64,000 bases of DNA from Stagonosporopsis chrysanthemi (taxonomy: Eukaryota; Ascomycota; Dothideomycetes; Pleosporales; Didymellaceae), in contig JAFISE010000001.1 of NCBI GenBank assembly GCA_022560025.1, positions 652,227-716,226 of the forward strand. The letters run 5' to 3'. The translations under genes and the position numbers were made by a program. The notes under the pieces are model-generated. The model was not told where the DNA came from and did no database searches. It was given only the letters and a program-made list of their open reading frames with translations. Numbering within the stretch: position 1 is the first letter of the stretch; each line of letters begins with the position of its first letter. Below are positions 45,658 to 56,224 of the stretch, piece after piece.

Positions 45658-45987
45658 GGCTGGGGTATCTTTGAAAAAACTGGAAAAACAAGTCTATGTA
45701 TCGTTATTAAAGAGTGCTCCTCTTTATGCTCCTCGCTGAGAGATTGTCAGATGTGTGAGGCGTGGCGTGGCTGCTTGTGCAAAGGGTCTTGGGGCAAATG
45801 TCTGCTTTCAAATGCACCAAACCCCACCCAACTTTTTTCGAGCCGCTTCGGTGATGACTGTCGCCCCGCGCTGATAAGGCTTTATCGCCACGTGCTCAGG
45901 CGCATTGTCGGCGTTTGGCATGCCGACCGAGCTGAGAAAGTCTCGTGCATTCGCCATCATTGACGATTACGTTCAAACAGAGCCAGC
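45658..45987. promoter_or_regulatory. Divergent promoter NMD3/ATP25
   Basis: 330 bp separate the start codons of a cytosolic ribosome-export factor and a mitochondrial factor. A CACGTG E-box core lies near 45891 (CGCCACGTGCTC). CCCCACCCAAC near 45825 is another C-rich element. Regulation by these sites is inferred. Confidence 0.45.
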
Positions 45988-47229
45988 ATGTCTATGCCGT
46001 CGCGGTTCGTCTGCAATGCGTGCAGACATGTTGCAAGTCGGGCCAGACCTGCACCATTTTCTAATGGCTTAACATCACACGCATCTTGGAGTTCCAATCG
46101 AGCCTCAAGAACCGCCTTCAGTACCAGCATAACACGAAGGAAAGACAAGCAGGACCCGACAAATACCGACCCAGAATTCGCGTTCCTCGACGCCGAAGAC
46201 CCTGTCGAAGCCAAGGTCAATGCACGAGATTCCATAGCCGTGACTGAAGATGCCATCGAGCCTGAGTCCACCCCAGAAGCAATCACCGAGTCCATAGGCG
46301 ACGCAGCACCCACACCCTCCACAGCAGCTCCATCCGTCCCATGGTACCTCAAGCAACAATCGGTACCGCGCGCGCCCATCCAAGCCGCCGAGATCCCAGA
46401 CCTACCCACCAACCCACCTCCCATCCTCGCCGAGCTCCTCGAATACATCGCCGTAACCGCTGGCCTCGACGACCTCAGCCTGCTCGACCTGCGCGACCTC
46501 GACCCCCCGCCCGCCCTGGGCCCGAAACTCATTATGATCATCGCTACTGCGCGGTCAGAGCGCCACCTCCACGTCGCCGCAGACCGCTTCGCGCGCTGGC
46601 TACGCCGTGAGCACGGGCTCAAAGCCAATGCCGCGGGCCTGCTGGGCCGCAACGAGCTGAAGATCAAGCTCAGGCGTAAGGCAAAGCGCATGCGCATGCT
46701 TGCCAACGTGGGTGGGGCCATGCCAGAGGGGAATATTGATGATGGAATACGCACGGGCTGGATCTGCTGCACGCTGTCAAAGGTCGAGGCACATCCGGAA
46801 GATACACATATGCCCGGAGACGATGTAAAAGAGTTTGTCGGATTTAGAGACGTGAAGCCCGGTGTCAACATCGTGGTGCAGATGTTCACCGAAGAGAAGC
46901 GGGCGGAGACTGATCTGGAGACGCTGTGGGGAGGTGTGCTGCGGACGAAGAAGAGGGAGGAGCGGTCCGCGGATGAGGCGCTGAGGGAGTTGGAGAGGGA
47001 TCTGGAAGACTTGGAGATGGAGGATCAGGATGAAAGGGCTTCGAATGAGATGGAAGCAAAGGAGGATACGTTGGCTTCAAAGCCTGCGACCCCGCTTCAG
47101 CAGTTCCGTAGACCAACGCCGAGCGCTGGAGACGCGTTTCCGGATGCTGACCAGGTGCCTTCTGCGAGGCAGATGCGGGGTCAAAAGCGCAGGCTGCATA
47201 CGGTTGGCCTTGGACAACGAAATGTTTAG
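45988..47229 (+). CDS. atp25: Mitochondrial ATPase synthesis protein 25 (Atp25), RsfS-like domain
   Basis: Intronless, 413 residues. Residues 1-50 are Arg/Ser/Ala-rich and form a mitochondrial presequence (ASRTAFSTSITRR). After an acidic linker, WYLKQQ leads to a domain with the bacterial ribosome-silencing-factor (RsfS) fold: LAELLEYIAVTAGLDDLSLLDLRDLDPPPALG, MIIATARSERHLHVAADRFARWLR, then the G-x-N-ELKIKLRRKAKR segment. The family's Leu-rich RNA-stabilising M domain, which follows in yeast Atp25, is not obvious here; the C-terminal half is shorter and charged. Yeast Atp25 stabilises ATP9 mRNA and assists the Atp9 ring and mitoribosome. Start chosen because it yields the presequence. An in-frame ATG two codons later is equally possible. 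Confidence 0.88.
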   Translation: MSMPSRFVCNACRHVASRARPAPFSNGLTSHASWSSNRASRTAFSTSITRRKDKQDPTNTDPEFAFLDAEDPVEAKVNARDSIAVTEDAIEPESTPEAITESIGDAAPTPSTAAPSVPWYLKQQSVPRAPIQAAEIPDLPTNPPPILAELLEYIAVTAGLDDLSLLDLRDLDPPPALGPKLIMIIATARSERHLHVAADRFARWLRREHGLKANAAGLLGRNELKIKLRRKAKRMRMLANVGGAMPEGNIDDGIRTGWICCTLSKVEAHPEDTHMPGDDVKEFVGFRDVKPGVNIVVQMFTEEKRAETDLETLWGGVLRTKKREERSADEALRELERDLEDLEMEDQDERASNEMEAKEDTLASKPATPLQQFRRPTPSAGDAFPDADQVPSARQMRGQKRRLHTVGLGQRNV

Positions 47230-47419
47230 GGGAGTTGAGTTTGCTGTACAATACGCATGATACCCAAGCATAGACGGGGGATGATGTACAACATGTAAGA
47301 ATAGGAAAGCCCAGCATCGAATAACATTTCACTGTACAATATGGGTACTTGGTGTGCTCGTTACATTTTACAATCATGCTACATAAACATCACATCTCTC
47401 AACCTTCTCCATACTCGGC

Positions 47420-49146
47420 TTATAACGCAAGCATGCCAAGCAAGCTTCCAGCCGCTACCACAGTCCAAATACCCATCACCAGCCCACCGTGCTCAACAGC
47501 CTTCGGTCCATTAAACCCAGCAGCCGCACCCCTCGAGGTCGAGCTCGACGCACCCGTAGCACCCGTAGCACCTGCGGTGCCAACACCTGTCGGGCTCGCA
47601 GCAGTGCTTTGTCCTGCGGTGCCGACCACCGCGAGCAAGCTGGAGCACGTGCTCGCTGTGGCCGCCGACTGGACCGTAGCCACGCCGCTGAACGCACACG
47701 CGGAGCTGCTCCTGCCGTTGCCAAGGTAGTACTGGTTTGCGACCCAGGCGAGCTGGTCCTTGGGGTCGCAGCCCGAGTAGCCGCCGTAGGTGCCGGTCGT
47801 GGCGTTGCGGGCGATTCCCGCGCAAAAGTCCTCGTTCTCGCCGCAGATGAAGTTGAAGACGTCGGCATAGGATTCCTCGTCGTTCGAGCGGATGTTGCAC
47901 TGCAGCGAGGCGACCATGCAGGAGCAGAGCTCGTTGTTGGGGCTGGGTGGGAGAGGGGAGGCTTCGGCTTGCCAGGAGGCGTCGACGGTGGGACAAGCGG
48001 GCGCCGAGTTGGCGGGCGTGTAGGCGCTGCGCTGGGTGATTGTAGGGCTGATGGAGGCGAGCTGAGACTGCAGGGAGGTGAAATCAGGGTAGGGGGAGAC
48101 AGAGGCGTCGTTGTCTGTGAGCTCGACGAGGCCGTAGTCGTTGGCGCCCATGAACCACTCGTACACGATACCGCCTGAGAAGACGCTCGTCATGTTTCCG
48201 AAGAGGACTTGCACCTCTGTGAAGGGGCGGTGTGTTGCGCCGCCCTCTGATTCGAGACCTTCGATACATCCGTATTCAGCAAAGAAGACGGGGACAGGGT
48301 AGTCAGAGAAGAAATCGACGCGTTCGCCATACGACGAAGATGCGTAGTTGCTGTCGCCGCACCATGAATAGACATTGTAGCCCCAGTAATCGATCTGAGT
48401 GGAGTTGCCAGAATTGCCAGGCTCGCAGGCAAAGTAGTGTGCCAACTCGTCGCGGGTGGGCACATCGGCTGTCGCATAGCCTACACCAAGGGTGCTGCGG
48501 TAACCTCGTGCAGAGATGTACCCCTTAACGTCGCGGACAGCTGCCTTGACGAATGCTGCTGCTGACGTCTGATTGCCAGCGCTGACGTTCTCGTTACCAG
48601 CGAAGAAACCAACGACATTCCTGTACTTCTGAAGCGCATCAACGACACCAGTGTAGCGTTGATATAATGTGACATCCCACTCTGGGTCGTTCGACCTGAT
48701 CGATGTGCTGGGCTCGCCCAGATCAGCGATAACATAGATGTCTGCCGATGCCAGCTGCTCCATGCAGTCATCGTGATTCTTCGTTGGATCAATAGCGTAC
48801 ACGCGCAGGATGTTGGTGTAGATCTGCTTCAGGTACGGGATGTCACGTCTGCAAGCATCGCCGTCGGCCAACGGGTCAGTGTAGGTGGTATTTGCGCTGG
48901 TAGAGCCATTGGGCGAGTAGTTCTGCTGGTACGCAACACCTCTGAGGTAGCTAAAGCACTATTAGCGTTGCATCCGGTCGATCCGCTGAGGGTTTGCACA
49001 CACAATTGCGAGCCATTGTTCGTGTAGAAGAAGTGCTGTCCGTAGACCTCGATGTCCGGAATGTCGTCGTAGCTCGCCGCCGAAACAAAACCAAACAGTG
49101 TCGCAGCAACGGCGCCAATGCCTGCAAAACCGGTCGCAAACTTCAT
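47420..49146 (-). CDS. GPI-anchored 1,3-beta-glucanosyltransferase (GH72 with CBM43/X8 domain)
   Basis: Exons 49004..49146 and 47420..48950 (minus strand) give 557 residues. Signal peptide at residues 1-23 (ends GFVSA). The GH72 barrel follows, with FYLRGVAYQ rebuilt exactly across the 53 bp intron. The acid/base Glu is in GNENVSA (about 168) and the nucleophile Glu in FFAEYGC (about 273). A cysteine-rich CBM43/X8 module (CSCMVASLQC.., about 365-450) comes next. A Ser/Ala/Gly/Thr-rich linker and a C-terminal hydrophobic tail give the GPI-addition signal. Gas/Gel enzymes lengthen beta-1,3-glucan chains at the outer plasma membrane and are needed for cell-wall strength. The X8 module places it with the Gas1/Gas2-like subgroup. 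Several Asn-X-Ser/Thr sites are present. Confidence 0.96.
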
Positions 49147-50042
49147 GTTGTCACAAAACGAGCGGTAGCAACCTGCCAAACGAGGGATGAAGCTTTATAG
49201 ATCGAGCTTGGTACTCGAGAAGAGACTTGGCCGAGAGTAGATGAAGCAAGGGAGGAAGTCCGGCACTTCCGGGTCTTTGTACACGCCAGTATTTTGGTGG
49301 CCGCGCGGTGGCTGCAGGTACTATCTGTCAATACGCTCATTGCGTGGCTCTGCTGACACCAACTCGCCGGGGTGGCGTGCGCATTGCTGTGTGTTTGCCA
49401 TTGGATTGGATGACGACGTCTACGGAACGCATGCGGGGCTGGATCCGAACGCACTCGTCGATAGCGCAACAGACTTTACCCTTCCGGGGACACGAGGTTT
49501 ATTTCCGTCTCGAAGTTTACGACTGCATGTTATTTTTTTCGCTCTTTGTTTACTCCGAAAAGTGATGTACAAGCGTTGTTACAAGATCATGTTCAACATT
49601 GAACTACACAGTGTTGATGCCTCTTCGGTTGTTTCCTTGGCCCTCCGCTTGTGCAAGGATGTATAGTCTACCCAATTGAGGCATTTTGCATCGTGGGACG
49701 GGAAGCTGGCAACATCAGAGCGAGGCGCAGCAGCCGAATGAAAGACGCGGGTTGGTTTTAGAGCAGGAATAACCGCTCTTTTGGAGACTGTATCGCATCA
49801 AGAGCTCAAAGCATGCAAACCTCAAAATCTATTCTTGCGCTTTTGTACTATCAACGGCCCAACTTATGGAAATCTTTTCTTTTTATAACAAAATTAAGCC
49901 TCAAGCTCAGTCGATGTTATTGTTGGACACATCGCCCAAGAGATCCTAGAAGAATGTTCACAAATTCTTAAAGACAGCGTAGTCCTCTCCATACTTCCAT
50001 AATTCTAAAATTCTAAAATCTCAGGACGTGCGCGCAATAGCC
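49147..50042. other. Promoter side of the GH72 gene and intergenic sequence
   Basis: 896 bp. Near 49800-50000 the DNA is AT-rich with small repeats (TTCTAAAATTCTAAAAT at about 50002). No gene seen. Confidence 0.4.
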
Positions 50043-50941
50043 TTAGGCGTCTCTGGTAGAGTTTCTCATGTAACTTTGCAGCCCACTTTCTCGGCGACTT
50101 GAAAGAAGCTCTCTCTGTCTGCTTGACCGCTTCCTCAACTTCCGCTGGACGGACCTCACATTCTCAGAGCATAGTCGATTACCGCGTGTCCCCGTCAAAG
50201 ATCTGAGTCGCTGTGCAAGCTGATTTCGTGGTGTCGTTTTGGAGGATACAGGAAGTTCGAGTCCAGGTCGGCAAATCCGTATCTGGGCGTCGTGAAGTAC
50301 ATCTCGAGTGGCCTTGTTATTTGATTCCGTCAAAACCAGACCACCTGGTGTCCGCTTTTGAGGCAATCGCATGTGTGAACTAGACAGGCTCAAGGATACT
50401 GATGACTGGGGTTGAGTGATCCTCAAATGTTCAAGACTGCCACAGTACAGACACTCTCGCCCAAGCACAGGGGCAGGAGCGATTGTTCGACGTTCGAGAT
50501 CGCCACAGTAAAGACACTTTCGCTTAGCCACCGGCTCCTGGATGCCGTGTCTGTGGTGCGAGGAACGTGTCCGGCCGCAAAGGGTGTAGCATCTTTCCTT
50601 GTGACGGAAGATATGTAGCCTGTGAAACCATCAGGAGCTGGTCTGCAGTCCAGCTTACCGATTCTGTCCGTCAGTGAGTCGATATCGGAACTCGCTGTGC
50701 TTCTGTGATGTTTGTCTCGAGGCTGTGCATCTTGTGGTATTGCCGTTGTGCCCAGGTTTGATGTGCCTTGAGGGGTTGGCATCCAATCTGGTTCAGTACA
50801 GTCGATGGTCATCCTTGTGTAGATATGGTGGACGCGGAAATTAAGGGATTGTAGAAATGGTGAGCTCAGAGGCGACGTAGGATGGAGCACTTGTTTCCTA
50901 TTCTTTACCGTTCTTTCGAGCTTAAAGCCGGTACCCTTCAT
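50043..50941 (-). CDS. Hypothetical protein locus with repeated cysteine-knuckle units; reading frame unresolved
   Basis: Two long overlapping frames share this strand. One runs 50941-50423 (start perhaps the ATG at 50812), is Thr/Asp/Pro-rich and has no cysteine pattern. The other runs from about 50790 to 50043 without a good ATG and encodes three spaced units, RCYTLCGRTR, KCLYCGDLER and ECLYCGSLEH, resembling zinc-binding C-x2-C-G knuckles; a long Ser/Arg-rich tail follows. A 39 bp intron (GTAAGC near 50665 to CACAG near 50627) is a multiple of three, so it does not switch frame. A second, unseen intron or upstream exon would be needed to start the cysteine frame. The underlying DNA is a tandem duplication of about 60 bp. 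I recognise no family. Confidence 0.45.
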
Positions 50942-51171
50942 TTATTCGGTTGCAATGGGGAGTCGTGTTTTGCGTACCATGGTCGCAAAGACCCTTAGGC
51001 CAACGAATGATTTCAATGAGACGGTGGTCAAGTGCATAATAGCACTCATGTAGATAGAAAAGCGTTGTTTGTTAAGTCTAAGTTTTAAGAAGAGGAGTAG
51101 TCATAAGTCGTATCGTCCGTTGGCGCAACCATTGTCGCTGGAATGTTCGGACTGACATTCCAAAAGTATGC

Positions 51172-51549
51172 TCATTCACTCAACTCAACATCTTCCACTT
51201 CCGAGCCAACTTCAACTACCTCGATGCTGACAACTGAGTCGTGCTTCGCGTGTTTTCCAAATCCCTGAAACGGCTTGAGTGACTTTGCAAAACCTATGCT
51301 GGTGATGGACAAAGCTCTTTTGGCGCGAGCTCGGCGCGCGAGCTCCTCTTCGTAGTACTTGTCTAGCTGCTCGGCCCTCCTTTCGACCTCGAATCTGGCT
51401 TCCTCTCGCTTGCGAGCTGCTTTGCAGTAAGAGTCTGAGAACGGCCGGGATTCGCAGCGCCAGCCCCATGAAAGGCAGTCCATATACACGGATGGGTTGT
51501 TGGTGATGTAGGGGCGGGGCATCTCCGGTACGTTGATGATGTATGGCAT
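51172..51549 (-). CDS. Hypothetical coiled-coil protein
   Basis: 125 residues from the ATG at 51549 (MPYIINVPEMPRPYI). An upstream in-frame start at 51684 would add 45 weak residues. The sequence has a Trp/Cys segment (YMDCLSWGWRCESRPFSDSYC) and then a strongly helical charged part (ARKREEARFEVERRAEQLDKYYEEELARRARAKR), followed by an acidic Val-rich tail. No family recognised. Probably lineage-specific. Confidence 0.5.
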   Translation of the reverse strand: MPYIINVPEMPRPYITNNPSVYMDCLSWGWRCESRPFSDSYCKAARKREEARFEVERRAEQLDKYYEEELARRARAKRALSITSIGFAKSLKPFQGFGKHAKHDSVVSIEVVEVGSEVEDVELSE

Positions 51550-52358
51550 GATTACGGAGGGTCCAAGGATCGTACTGGTGGATGTTGTTTCTTCCTTCTG
51601 GAGTGAAGGTCTTTGGATGTGGATAGTTGAACTTGATAGAGGTGCAGCTTGAAATGTGTAAGACAGGTGGAAAGAAGCCAGCAAGGTGAGGGGCTTTGGC
51701 AGAATCTCTTGAGTTGCGTAGTTTCAAAAGTGAAGCAAGCGCGCCGAAATGTGGGTAATGCGGTGAACTAGCGTGGTTGTAAATAGAGTAGTCGGTGGAT
51801 GAGGCTCAACAACATGCATGCAGTCTCCGATAAGGTGTTGTGTGCCTGGTTCTTAAGTACCTTACAGTCACGTCGCATGATCCCGTGGGGATCCATTGTG
51901 CGACACAACGCGTGTAGAAGCAACTTGGCATTCGTGGAGAAGGGCGTCAACCACTATGCTCGTCCTTGTAAGGACATGGCGCGCCACGCAGCTCTTCCTT
52001 TTGCGCCGTCTTCCGGCCAGTCTCCACCCAGGCATGAGTTAGAGCTTGACACCAAAACTCCCAGCTACGTGCGTTACCTTCGTTCGAGGAGTGGTTATTG
52101 TGCATCCAGAGCCCCCTACATGCTTCTGCTCTTGCAGATATTTATGCTTCTCTATAAGGAAAGAACGCAAGGTAATTCGTCTATGTTTCGCGAGCAACAA
52201 GGGTTGCATCTCGCCCGGCGCAGGGTCGTCTTAAGGAGCAGTCGAGGCTGGTTTGTGGTGAGGACGTGGGGAAGCTTGGCATGACTGGACGACGCGACCC
52301 CTCCAAAAGTTTGTGGAAAGCGCGACAATACAAATTTTACGTCCAACAACTTGCCAAA
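51550..52358. other. Intergenic region upstream of GCN3
   Basis: 809 bp. Contains the GCN3 promoter and leader. Several short upstream ATG frames lie on the plus strand (51799-52284, 52046-52234, and an in-frame ATG at 52266). Whether they are transcribed is unknown. No other gene seen. Confidence 0.4.
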
Positions 52359-53440
52359 ATGAGTGCAAAATCAGACTTCGACATTGTGGCTTCGTACCGC
52401 CGCATACTCAATGAAGACCCTGAACTTACCATGCCCGTCGCGGCTATTGAAGCCCTCGTTGAAGCCATTGCACAGAGCTCAGTGTCGACCGTCGCTGAAA
52501 CACTCGAGCTTCTCGAACGCCATACCGCTGCTTTGAAAGCCTCGATCGCAAACCCCATATCTCTATCCGCCGGCACCGATCTGTTCCAGCGATACCTCAT
52601 CACCACCCTCAACCGCCCAGCCAGCTTGAATCTCGGCCCTGACGACGACTTCCGAGCAATACGGAACCACCTTCTGTCAAATGGTAAGCTCTTCGTAGAG
52701 CGAGCCAAGCAGAGCCGAGAGAAAATTGCAAGCTTCGGCAAGCACTTCATACGCGATGGAGCTACTGTGCTCACCAACGGAGGATCGCGTGTTGTAGGTG
52801 CGCTTTTGAGGAGGGCCGCCGAGTCCAGCACGATCCGCTTCAGAGTGGTCTACGTCGTACCTTCGTCGCGCTCCTCTGACGCAAATGAGGGCGACCAGAC
52901 TGTAGCCGATCTCCGCGCTCACAACGTACCAGTCGCTACCATCACTGATTCGGCAGTCGCGTACTCTCTCGGCAAGGTGGATATGGTCATTGTAGGCGCA
53001 GAAGGTGTTGTTGAGAACGGCGGCATCATTTCGCGCATGGGGACATACCAGATGGGTCTGTTGGCTAAGAGCAAGGGCAAGCCGTTCTACGTTGTCGCTG
53101 AGAGCCACAAGTTCGTCAGGCTGTACCCTCTCAGCCAGTTCGACCTGCCGATCGAGCAGAAGGTCCTCGACTTCAAGGTCACGGACGAGCCGAAGACAAG
53201 CAAGACTGGTGATAAGGCCACAGTCGATGAGGGCGTTGCCGACATGACACCCAAGCACACATCGACAGGCTTGCAAGCACAGGATGCTGTCGATTTCACA
53301 GTACGTTAATCCGGAACCTGCGCCTGCAACATCGCTAACATCGATCCTAGCCTCCTGATCTGATCTCTGGGATCATAACAGAGTCTGGAGTTCTGACACC
53401 TTCAGCGGTTTCGGAGGAGTTGATCAAGATCTGGTTCTGA
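52359..53440 (+). CDS. gcn3: Translation initiation factor eIF2B subunit alpha (Gcn3)
   Basis: Exons 52359..53300 and 53351..53440 give 343 residues. The 50 bp intron separates the core from the conserved end PPDLISGIITESGVLTPSAVSEELIKIWF, which fits the family. Start at 52359 (MSAKSDFDIVASYRRIL) is preferred over the in-frame 52266 because family members begin at this helix. Visible motifs: RYLITTLNR, GKLFVERAKQSREKIASFGKHFIRDGATVLTNGGSRVV, VDMVIVGAEGVVENGGIISRMGTYQM, FYVVAESHKFVRLYPLSQFDLP. The Rossmann-like C-terminal domain binds phosphorylated eIF2. It acts in the eIF2B guanine-nucleotide exchange complex, which controls initiation and the general amino-acid control response. A loop of about 35 residues before the intron (TSKTGDKATVDEG..) makes it longer than yeast Gcn3 (305). 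Confidence 0.96.
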
Positions 53441-53874
53441 GTTTTTACAGTGTACAGACTTGTTGACCTTCCACCCCCCATACCTCGTCCAGCCCACGAT
53501 ACTCCTCGACGATGACTCCTACAGGATGCAAGTTGCTTGACAGTGCGTCCCAGCGCCCGAGCACTCGGTGTCCTACAGCAGAATTCGCCGTAGCACCAAG
53601 GAGAAGGGCTGTGTGGAATGGCGATGTACCTGACTGGCCGCAAGTGCCGAGACCGCGTAGTCATGACTCTTGAAGAGAAGAGAAAGGAGCATCTACAGCG
53701 CTATATGAATAGTCGATCATTCTTGCGGGCGATAACATGAGATACCCAGTAGCACTTGAATGTAAACAAACGAAATCAACATTCACAAAATCCAAAGATA
53801 GCTGACGTGCAGATACTTTCAACAGCATACACCTTGCAGACCTTCATGAGCCTCCTAGCGCTCCACCTACAACC
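53441..53874. other. Intergenic region GCN3 to hypothetical gene
   Basis: 434 bp. Nothing recognised. Confidence 0.4.
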
Positions 53875-54363
53875 ATGACGCAGCAAAGCCCAGCCCTAAA
53901 GAAACCCAAGCTCGTCCCTCGAACAGAACCACTCGGAACCCACCGCACGCCACATACCGAATCCATCACTTCCGACGAAGACAACCACGGAATTGACTGG
54001 ACAGTATTCCTCTCACACAGCCGCCTCGACCACGACGCCACGAACTGCTCATTCTGCATCTCCAACCGCCTCGCCCAACCCCTCCCCACACCGCTTCCGA
54101 CCACTCCACCGCCCGCAAGCCGAAAGGTACGGTCGTTCCGACGGCAGGCTACTAAGTACTTGTCAGAGACATGGTCGCGTCGACGCTTGCTTCTCGCGAG
54201 GGTGGTGCGGACGCAGCGTGCTTGTGGTGGTGCGGTGAGGCAGTGTTTAAGGCTGGGTGGGGAGGGGGCTGGGCGAGAGGGGAGTGTCAGCGAGTGGCCG
54301 CCTGTTCTGCCGGTGTTGCGTCCGCTTTCTCCGCTGTTTCGGAAGGGGGAGTTGTGGTTTTGA
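53875..54363 (+). CDS. Hypothetical small protein
   Basis: 162 residues if unspliced. The first 85 (KKPKLVPRTEP, DNHGIDWTVFLSHSRLDHDATNCSFC) look protein-like: a charged, Pro-rich start, a helical WTVFLSHSRLDHD segment and a CSFC pair. From codon 85 the sequence turns Arg/Gly-rich and looks like chance coding in a G-rich stretch. A donor GTACGG at 54127 suggests that the true second exon is elsewhere, but I could not place a matching acceptor. No family recognised. Confidence 0.35.
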   Translation: MTQQSPALKKPKLVPRTEPLGTHRTPHTESITSDEDNHGIDWTVFLSHSRLDHDATNCSFCISNRLAQPLPTPLPTTPPPASRKVRSFRRQATKYLSETWSRRRLLLARVVRTQRACGGAVRQCLRLGGEGAGREGSVSEWPPVLPVLRPLSPLFRKGELWF

Positions 54364-54743
54364 TGGGAGAGTGGCGGGGTTGCTTTTGAAGATGGGGTTT
54401 GTTGAGCTGAGTGGGTTGGAAGTCTTTAGGAGGATTGATGCATGTGTTATTGATTAAAGATTCTCGTTTGTCGCGAGTTTCGTCAGGACTTGTCTTGATT
54501 GATTATCATAGTTGTTGATCTGTGACTGATTGAGCACTGCCGCTCCGCACTGATCGCTATTGCATTTGAGAAAATGTATGGGTACGGACAGTCCCACAGA
54601 TTGGTCCTTACGAGCGCAGCTAAGTGGCACCTGTTCGTGTGCAAACAGGGAAGTGTCACAACACTGGAGTCGAGTTGTGTTCCAGCCCCAAAAAACTTCA
54701 AGCTATCGGTCGTCCAACAAGCGAACTTCGATCATAAACGAGT
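54364..54743. other. Intergenic region with G-rich start
   Basis: 380 bp. The G-rich strand continues from about 54255 to 54430; the remainder is ordinary intergenic sequence. No gene seen. Confidence 0.4.
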
Positions 54744-55682
54744 TCATGCTGTCCCAACAGCATTGTCGGATCTATCTTGTCCTTCTGTTCTCCTCCGCTT
54801 GTAGACCTCGTAATGCTCCAGCATACGCACCCTCAGTAATGCTGGCTCCTTAATAAGGTAGTGCACTGCCAGTGCCCTCCTCTGCGGCGCAAATTCATCA
54901 AGCAAGCCCCTTACGATGTCTTGTCCCCGCGTTTCCTTGTCGTCGGGAATATGCTCTTGCACATATTCGAAGTCCTCTCGAGTAGGCAATGCAATCAATT
55001 CCGTCACATCCACAAATCCCATGGGGTCGTAAGGAAGACCTTCCACATTTCCAGGCTCGGTGTAATTTTCCCATATTGGATCTGACCAATAGCGCTCCAG
55101 CAGCGTGTCGAACGATATACTGAACGACATCTGCACCTTCGGCAGGCGCTCACGAAGCTGGTGGAGAACGGGGCTGAAATCTCCCCAGCAAAAGCGGTCA
55201 TTCTGTTGTTTTTGAAGATATATAGTCAATTGCTCGAGGCGTGGAAGCTGCAGAAGAGATTCCCAGAGCGCTCTTGTTCCCTGCCTCCTGCCTCGGCAAT
55301 GCTTCTCGAGATGGTCCAGTGAGGTCGCGCTCCATAACAACGCCTCTTCTGCGTGAACAACAAGCTTTCGAATAAGGGTTTCGTACCGTGGAAACATACT
55401 GCGGCCTAGAGGCAAACCGACTTCGCCGGGCCGTGGCTCTGCAATTGAGACTCTGAATGTGGAATGGGTGTAGAATGCCTCAACGGTCTCATTCGTCATG
55501 TTTGGAACCAAATTGCTGGGCGTGAGTAGTGGTAAGCGTGCCAGGGTGATCTGTACATCTTCTAAAGCAATTGGCGCCAAGTCGCAAAACACCTCTGCAT
55601 AGATCTGATCCCGGAGTTCTCGCGGAAGTTTGAAAAAACAACCCTGAAAGGTTTGCAGAGAAGCTCTCTGTTTGGCGGCCAT
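54744..55682 (-). CDS. F-box/2EXR-like hypothetical protein
   Basis: 312 residues, intronless. CFFKLPRELRDQIYAEVF (about residues 15-32) matches the F-box-like or 2EXR signature, followed by a region with LLTPSNLVPNMTNETVEAFYTHSTFRV, typical of ascomycete proteins with this domain. The rest is mixed helix and strand with no further motif. It is not closely similar in sequence to the family relative at 1030-2130, so it is probably a distant member. A ubiquitin-ligase or protein-interaction role is only inferred. Confidence 0.7.
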   Translation of the reverse strand: MAAKQRASLQTFQGCFFKLPRELRDQIYAEVFCDLAPIALEDVQITLARLPLLTPSNLVPNMTNETVEAFYTHSTFRVSIAEPRPGEVGLPLGRSMFPRYETLIRKLVVHAEEALLWSATSLDHLEKHCRGRRQGTRALWESLLQLPRLEQLTIYLQKQQNDRFCWGDFSPVLHQLRERLPKVQMSFSISFDTLLERYWSDPIWENYTEPGNVEGLPYDPMGFVDVTELIALPTREDFEYVQEHIPDDKETRGQDIVRGLLDEFAPQRRALAVHYLIKEPALLRVRMLEHYEVYKRRRTEGQDRSDNAVGTA

Positions 55683-56224
55683 GATCGATTCGAGGGTGGT
55701 GGAGCTGTTCCAGGGGCGATGATGCGAGTATTTGACCTGTACTGTTGCCTAGAACGTGTAAGGGCCCCGAATAGTACCCTTCAAACACTACAAGCGGCCT
55801 AGCAGATTCAGGTATCTATGTATATATACTTTGTGTATGATCGTCAGGCTGTGCTTACGGCGACAAAGACGGACACACAGCGCACCTCGGCAGCGACGTC
55901 GCGTAGTGAAGGTCTGAGCTCCGGACTAGCTGGTCAGCGTCCTGCATCCATGTCTTCGACGCGACTGTATGGCAAAACAAAGCGAACATTCGACAAGGTC
56001 TCACGCAATCGGTGCGTTTATAAGCAGATCCATCACGTCTTCACATATGGACGAATCACGATGACAGTGCGGTCGGGCCGAGCCGGCGCTGCTACTACCA
56101 GCGTCATCGCTTATGAGGGTACTAATAGCAGCGCAGCACGCATGTAACCGAAGGATGCATTGAGAACTTAATTCAGTCAACTTTGCTCACAGTCTGTCAA
56201 TACCACAACCCTCAAGTCTACGAT
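55683..56224. other. Intergenic region between the 2EXR-like gene and the epimerase-like gene
   Basis: 542 bp separate the divergent starts. A TATATATAC box lies near 55820. A frame at 55818-56147 has no motif and is not accepted. Confidence 0.4.
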
